Notes under the pieces: model-generated | Told to the model about the DNA's origin: nothing | Databases searched by the model: none | What the model saw: the letters and a program-made list of their open reading frames with translations, nothing else | Translations under genes and position numbers: made by a program | Source: Streptococcus uberis | GTDB taxonomy: Bacteria > Bacillota > Bacilli > Lactobacillales > Streptococcaceae | Direction of reading: 5' to 3' | DNA: 64,000 nt | Assembly: GCF_000785785.1 (NCBI RefSeq) | Contig: NZ_JRQN01000009.1 | Coordinates: 1-64,000 of the forward strand | Shown: positions 60,373 through 64,000 of the stretch, piece by piece | Layout of the letters: each line of letters begins with the position of its first letter | Numbering within the stretch: position 1 is the stretch's first letter

Positions 60373-62034
60373 ATGAGTGATATTAAAATAATCGCCTTAG
60401 GTGGAGTTCGTGAGTATGGTAAGAACTTCTATTTGGTGGAAGTCAATGAGTCAATGTTCATTTTAGATGCTGGTATTAAATATCCAGAAAATGAACAATT
60501 AGGTGTGGATTTAGTTATTCCTAATTTAGATTATGTTATCGAAAACAAAGAAAAAGTTCAAGGGGTCTTTTTAACCCATGGGCATGCTGACGCAATAGGG
60601 GCATTACCTTACTTGTTGTCAGAAGTCTCAGTGCCTGTTTTTGGCTCAGAATTGACTATTGAACTAGCCAAGTTATTTGTTAAAAATAATAACAATACAA
60701 GGAAATTTAACAATTTCCATGTTGTCGATAGTAATACCGAAATTGAATTTAAAGATGGTTTAGTATCTTTCTTTAAAACAACGCACTCAATTCCAGAAAG
60801 TTTAGGAATTGTGATTGGAACCGATCAAGGTAATATTGTCTACACAGGAGACTTTAAGTTTGACCCTGCCGCACGTAAATTTTATGAAACAGACCTTGGA
60901 AGACTGGCAGAAATTGGTAAAGAAGGAGTTCTAGCCTTATTAGCTGATTCAGCAAATGCGACAAGCAATATTCAAATTGCAAGTGAGTCTGAAGTTGGCG
61001 AAGAAATGGCAACTGTCATTGGTGATGCAGATGGTCGTGTTATTGTGGCAGCAGTTGCTTCAAACTTAGTTCGTATTCAACAGGTGTTAGATGCTGCTGT
61101 TGCACATGGTCGTCGTGTTGTTTTGACGGGAACAGATGTTGAAAACATTGTACGTACAGCCATTCGTTTGAAAAAATTAATGATTGTTGACGAGCGCCTT
61201 TTAATCAAGCCCAAAGACATGCATAAATTTGAAGACCATGAGTTGGTTATTTTAGAGGCTGGTCGAATGGGTGAGCCGATTAACAGTTTACAAAAAATGG
61301 CTGTTGGTCGTCACCGCTATGTACAAATCAAAGATGGCGACTTAGTATATATTGTTACAACGCCTAATGTCTCAAAAGAAGCCATGATGGCGCGTGTTGA
61401 AAACCTTGTTTATAAAGCAGGTGGCAGTGTCAAATTGATTACCCAAAACCTACGTGTATCCGGCCATGCTAATGGGCGCGATTTGCAACTTTTAATCAAT
61501 TTAATGAAACCTAAGTATCTTTTCCCTGTTCAAGGAGAGTACCGAGACCTAGCTGCTCATGCCATTGTAGCCCAAGAAGTTGGCATATTCCCAGAAAATA
61601 TTTATATCATGAAACGTGGGGATATCATGGTCTTGAATCAAGAGGGATTCCTTCATGAAGGTGGCGTCCCTGCAAGTGACGTCATGATAGATGGAAATGC
61701 TATTGGCGACGTTGGTAATATTGTTCTTAGGGATCGTAAAGTTCTCTCTGAAGATGGTATCTTTATCGTTGTCATTACTGTCAACAAAAAAGAAAAAATG
61801 ATTGTATCAAAAGCAAAAGTTAACACACGCGGTTTTGTTTATGTTAAGAAGAGCCGAGATATTCTTCGTGAAAGTGCAGAACTTGTTAATACAACGGTCG
61901 GCAATTATTTATTAGAAGATAATTTTGACTGGGGAGAATTAAAGAGTTCTGTCAGAGATGAATTGTCTAGATTCTTATTTGAACAGACAAAGCGTCGACC
62001 TGCGATTCTTCCAGTTGTAATGGAAGTGAGATAA
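60373..62034 (+). CDS. rnjB: Ribonuclease J2
   Basis: 553 residues, metallo-beta-lactamase/beta-CASP layout. The metal motif is THGHADAIGALP (His69, His71, Asp73) where active RNase J1 proteins have HGHEDHIGG, so the last His of HxHxDH is Ala74. This is the mark of the streptococcal J2 form, which is a partner of RNase J1 with weak activity of its own. Later blocks HSIPESLGIV, TGDFKFDP and VSGHAN are present. The start follows AAGAGGAG. RNase J1 would be encoded elsewhere. Confidence 0.9.
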   Translation: MSDIKIIALGGVREYGKNFYLVEVNESMFILDAGIKYPENEQLGVDLVIPNLDYVIENKEKVQGVFLTHGHADAIGALPYLLSEVSVPVFGSELTIELAKLFVKNNNNTRKFNNFHVVDSNTEIEFKDGLVSFFKTTHSIPESLGIVIGTDQGNIVYTGDFKFDPAARKFYETDLGRLAEIGKEGVLALLADSANATSNIQIASESEVGEEMATVIGDADGRVIVAAVASNLVRIQQVLDAAVAHGRRVVLTGTDVENIVRTAIRLKKLMIVDERLLIKPKDMHKFEDHELVILEAGRMGEPINSLQKMAVGRHRYVQIKDGDLVYIVTTPNVSKEAMMARVENLVYKAGGSVKLITQNLRVSGHANGRDLQLLINLMKPKYLFPVQGEYRDLAAHAIVAQEVGIFPENIYIMKRGDIMVLNQEGFLHEGGVPASDVMIDGNAIGDVGNIVLRDRKVLSEDGIFIVVITVNKKEKMIVSKAKVNTRGFVYVKKSRDILRESAELVNTTVGNYLLEDNFDWGELKSSVRDELSRFLFEQTKRRPAILPVVMEVR

Positions 62035-62087
62035 TCATCAGGTATAGCGTCTAATAGTGCGCAAGCAGATTGAAAAATGAAAAAAAG

Positions 62088-62124
62088 AGGAAGACTGTGT
62101 TCAAAGGTCTATCCTCTTTCTCTA
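62088..62124 (+). terminator. Intrinsic terminator after rnjB
   Basis: AAGAGGAAGAC pairs with GTCTATCCTCTT (one mismatch or bulge) across a 10-base loop, followed by T-rich sequence. Confidence 0.72.
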
Positions 62125-62149
62125 TCTGAATACTACTAAAGGAGTAATT

Positions 62150-62935
62150 ATGGCATCACTAATCATTGAATACAAATCTGAAGTTATGGAGATGGAAAGA
62201 CATGTTAATGTTATTTACCCCGACCAATCTGAATTAGCAACTTCAGATCAAGGGGATACAGATATCCCAGTACTCTATCTCTTGCATGGGATGGGAGGCA
62301 ATGAAAATTCGTGGATGAAACGGACAAATATCGAACGCCTTGTTCGACATACGAACCTGATTATTGTCATGCCATCAACTGATTTAGGCTGGTATACAGA
62401 TACAGCATCTGGTCTGCCTTACTATAGGATGATCGCCGAGGAATTACCAAAGGTATTATCTAGTTTCTTTCCTAATATGACAACTAAACGTGAGAAAACC
62501 TTTATTGCTGGCCTTTCTATGGGTGGTTATGGTGCATTTAAGTTAGCATTGCTCAGTAAAAAATTCTCCTATTGTGCTTCCTTTTCAGGCGCTTTAGGCA
62601 TACCAGAAAGAATTGAAAGTGAATTGGACGAGCAGACGTCGCGCTATTGGCAAGGGATATTTGGCCAAGAATCAGACAATAATTTGGAGACATTTTATTT
62701 GACGCATATGGTCAAAGGATTTGATTTTAAGACCAAATTCTATGCCTGGTGTGGGTATGAGGACTTTTTATTCAAAGCAAATGAAAAAGCTGTCGCGGAA
62801 TTAAATGACTTAGGGTTAGGCATACACTATGACAAATCACATGGGAAGCATGAATGGTATTACTGGAATAAACAGCTAGAAGTTTTGTTAGAATGGCTCC
62901 CCATTCATTATGTTAAAGAAGAAAGGTTATCTTAA
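62150..62935 (+). CDS. Esterase D-like serine esterase (tributyrin esterase type)
   Basis: 261 residues, alpha/beta hydrolase. LLHGMGGNENSW forms the oxyanion region, GLSMGGYGAF the nucleophile elbow (Ser123), and the active His lies in SHGKHEWYYW. There is no signal peptide. Similar enzymes in streptococci (EstA) cut short-chain esters. The start follows AAAGGAG. Confidence 0.86.
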   Translation: MASLIIEYKSEVMEMERHVNVIYPDQSELATSDQGDTDIPVLYLLHGMGGNENSWMKRTNIERLVRHTNLIIVMPSTDLGWYTDTASGLPYYRMIAEELPKVLSSFFPNMTTKREKTFIAGLSMGGYGAFKLALLSKKFSYCASFSGALGIPERIESELDEQTSRYWQGIFGQESDNNLETFYLTHMVKGFDFKTKFYAWCGYEDFLFKANEKAVAELNDLGLGIHYDKSHGKHEWYYWNKQLEVLLEWLPIHYVKEERLS

Positions 62936-62964
62936 ATCAAGCCGATTTCTAGATTATAGGAAAA

Positions 62965-63690
62965 ATGAAGAAATTTTTAAAATTAATTTTATGGCTACCA
63001 ATGACACTAATAAAATGGTTATTCCGTATCATTTGGGGATTTGTCCAAACTATTTTGTTACTAGCAATTGTTATTTTTGGTCTCATTTATTATTCGAATC
63101 ATAGTGACTCAGTCCTGGCCAACAATATTTCTCGTATTACTAATCAAATTGTTTCTATTTTTGACGCCATTGACAATAATAAACAAAAATCAAGCACTGC
63201 TAGTAAGCATCAAGATAATGATCATATCAAGGATCATGAAAATAGTAGATGGGTTAAAAATGAAGCCAGCATATATATTAATGCGACTGACCCTGTCTTT
63301 ATAAATGCCTACCACGCTGCAATTAATAATTGGAACAATACAGGTGCCTTTACTTTTGTTTTAACCCAAAATGCAAAAGCTGCAAATATCATTGCTGATC
63401 AAATGAATGACAGTAAGATCAATGCAGCAGGCTTAGCAAAAGTTGAGAGTAGGTCGTTAAATCAATACATTGACAATGCCAAAGTTTATTTGAATGCTTA
63501 TTACTTATTGGATAAGTCTTATGGCTATCAAATGGATAGAATTGTTCATACTGCAGAACATGAACTTGGGCATGCCATCGGACTTGAGCATAAGGATACA
63601 GAAAACTCAGTAATGCAATCATCAGGTTCTTTTTTTGGAATTGAGCAAACTGATATCAATGAAGTGAATAACTTGTATCAAAGCAACTAA
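62965..63690 (+). CDS. Membrane-anchored matrixin-like zinc metalloprotease
   Basis: 241 residues. One or two N-terminal membrane helices (about 3-42) anchor it; a linker rich in Lys, Ser, His and Asp follows (about 72-92). The protease domain ends with HTAEHELGHAIGLEH, the HExxHxxGxxH zinc motif of the metzincins, and a Met-turn near SVMQSSG. It should face outside. The target is unknown; there is no pro-domain with a cysteine switch. It starts 29 bases after the esterase gene with AGGAAAA as a ribosome site. Confidence 0.85.
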   Translation: MKKFLKLILWLPMTLIKWLFRIIWGFVQTILLLAIVIFGLIYYSNHSDSVLANNISRITNQIVSIFDAIDNNKQKSSTASKHQDNDHIKDHENSRWVKNEASIYINATDPVFINAYHAAINNWNNTGAFTFVLTQNAKAANIIADQMNDSKINAAGLAKVESRSLNQYIDNAKVYLNAYYLLDKSYGYQMDRIVHTAEHELGHAIGLEHKDTENSVMQSSGSFFGIEQTDINEVNNLYQSN

Positions 63691-63713
63691 ATCTTGGTCA
63701 GTTTGTCACTAAG

Positions 63714-63739
63714 AAATGTCCCATCTGGGGCATTTTTTT
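63714..63739 (+). terminator. Intrinsic terminator after the metalloprotease gene
   Basis: AAATGTCCC, loop ATCT, GGGGCATTTTTTT. One G-T pair in the stem. It lies 15 bases before the next start. Confidence 0.78.
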
Positions 63740-63753
63740 GATAGAATAGAGTT

Positions 63754-64000
63754 ATGATAATTTTACAAGGTAACAAAATTGAACGCTCCTTCTCAGGAGA
63801 TGTATTATTTAAAGGTATCAACATACAGGTTGATGAAAGAGACAGGATAGCTTTAGTTGGCCCAAATGGTGCTGGTAAATCGACACTATTAAAAATTCTA
63901 GTAGGAGAAGAATCGCCAACTAGTGGGGATATCATTAAGAAGAAGGATATGACTTTATCCTATCTTGCTCAGGATAGTCGTTTTGAATCAGAAAAGACTA
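63754..64000 (+). CDS. ABC-F family ATPase, partial (cut by the window end)
   Basis: The first 82 codons read [19 protein letters not shown] and include Walker [13 protein letters not shown] and the linker to [12 protein letters not shown]. This is the start of an ABC-F protein of the YdiF/EttA-like housekeeping group, judging by its compact N-terminal ABC domain. Unlike the ABC-F gene at 6783-8294, it has no visible attenuator leader. The second ABC domain lies outside the window. Confidence 0.8.
   Translation, partial: MIILQGNKIERSFSGDVLFKGINIQVDERDRIALVGPNGAGKSTLLKILVGEESPTSGDIIKKKDMTLSYLAQDSRFESEKT

Overview
The window looks like a stretch of core chromosome from a low-GC streptococcus of the pyogenic type. 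The evidence is the gene set and order: dltXABCD next to a maltodextrin locus, a fused GlnP-type permease, the RNase J2 variant, trpXYZ, and rmlA-rmlC-rmlB. S. uberis, S. parauberis or S. iniae are reasonable guesses, but the species is inference. There are no rRNA or tRNA genes, no CRISPR array and no prophage. The only mobile-element trace is a broken IS200-like end at the left edge.

Layout. 1-300: IS200/IS605-type remnant. 357-6770: housekeeping genes (thioesterase, rsuA, corA, pepS, obg, a pnuC-type transporter). 6783-8546: an ABC-F ATPase gene behind a structured leader with a three-codon upstream ORF. 8611-13688: glnQ/glnP and uvrB. 13863-18388: the dlt operon for D-alanylation of teichoic acids. 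18616-31666: a maltose/maltodextrin regulon with an intracellular alpha-amylase, a neopullulanase-like enzyme, the MalX-MalC-MalD transporter, the repressor MalR, malQ and glgP. Four near-identical palindromes at its promoters make it one regulon. A decayed second malD-like gene lies between the two amylase genes. 31670-46484: RNA and DNA maintenance genes (trhO, miaA, hflX, rnz, recJ, apt, dnaD, nth, trmK). 46499-51028: a ZIP transporter, an FAD oxidase and dTDP-rhamnose genes. 51340-57237: a lactonase, mutX, an AI-2E-type permease, a TPR protein and rqcH. 57312-60193: trpXYZ behind a leader encoding a Trp-rich peptide. 60373-64000: RNase J2, an esterase, a matrixin-like metalloprotease and the start of a second ABC-F gene.

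Eight genes are interrupted by a net loss of one or two bases, with the rest of the protein intact in the next frame: tnpA, pepS, obg, dltD, the amylase, the neopullulanase, a TDT-type transporter and the ZIP transporter. No comparable insertion was seen. Because obg is normally essential and several losses fall in short A or T runs, sequencing or assembly error is the simplest explanation for at least some of them.

The most interesting non-coding structures are the ABC-F leader (8295-8546), the Trp-codon leader (57312-57554), the large composite hairpin between malX and malC (25095-25222) and the MalR operators placed inside promoter spacers. No clearly new multi-gene system was found.
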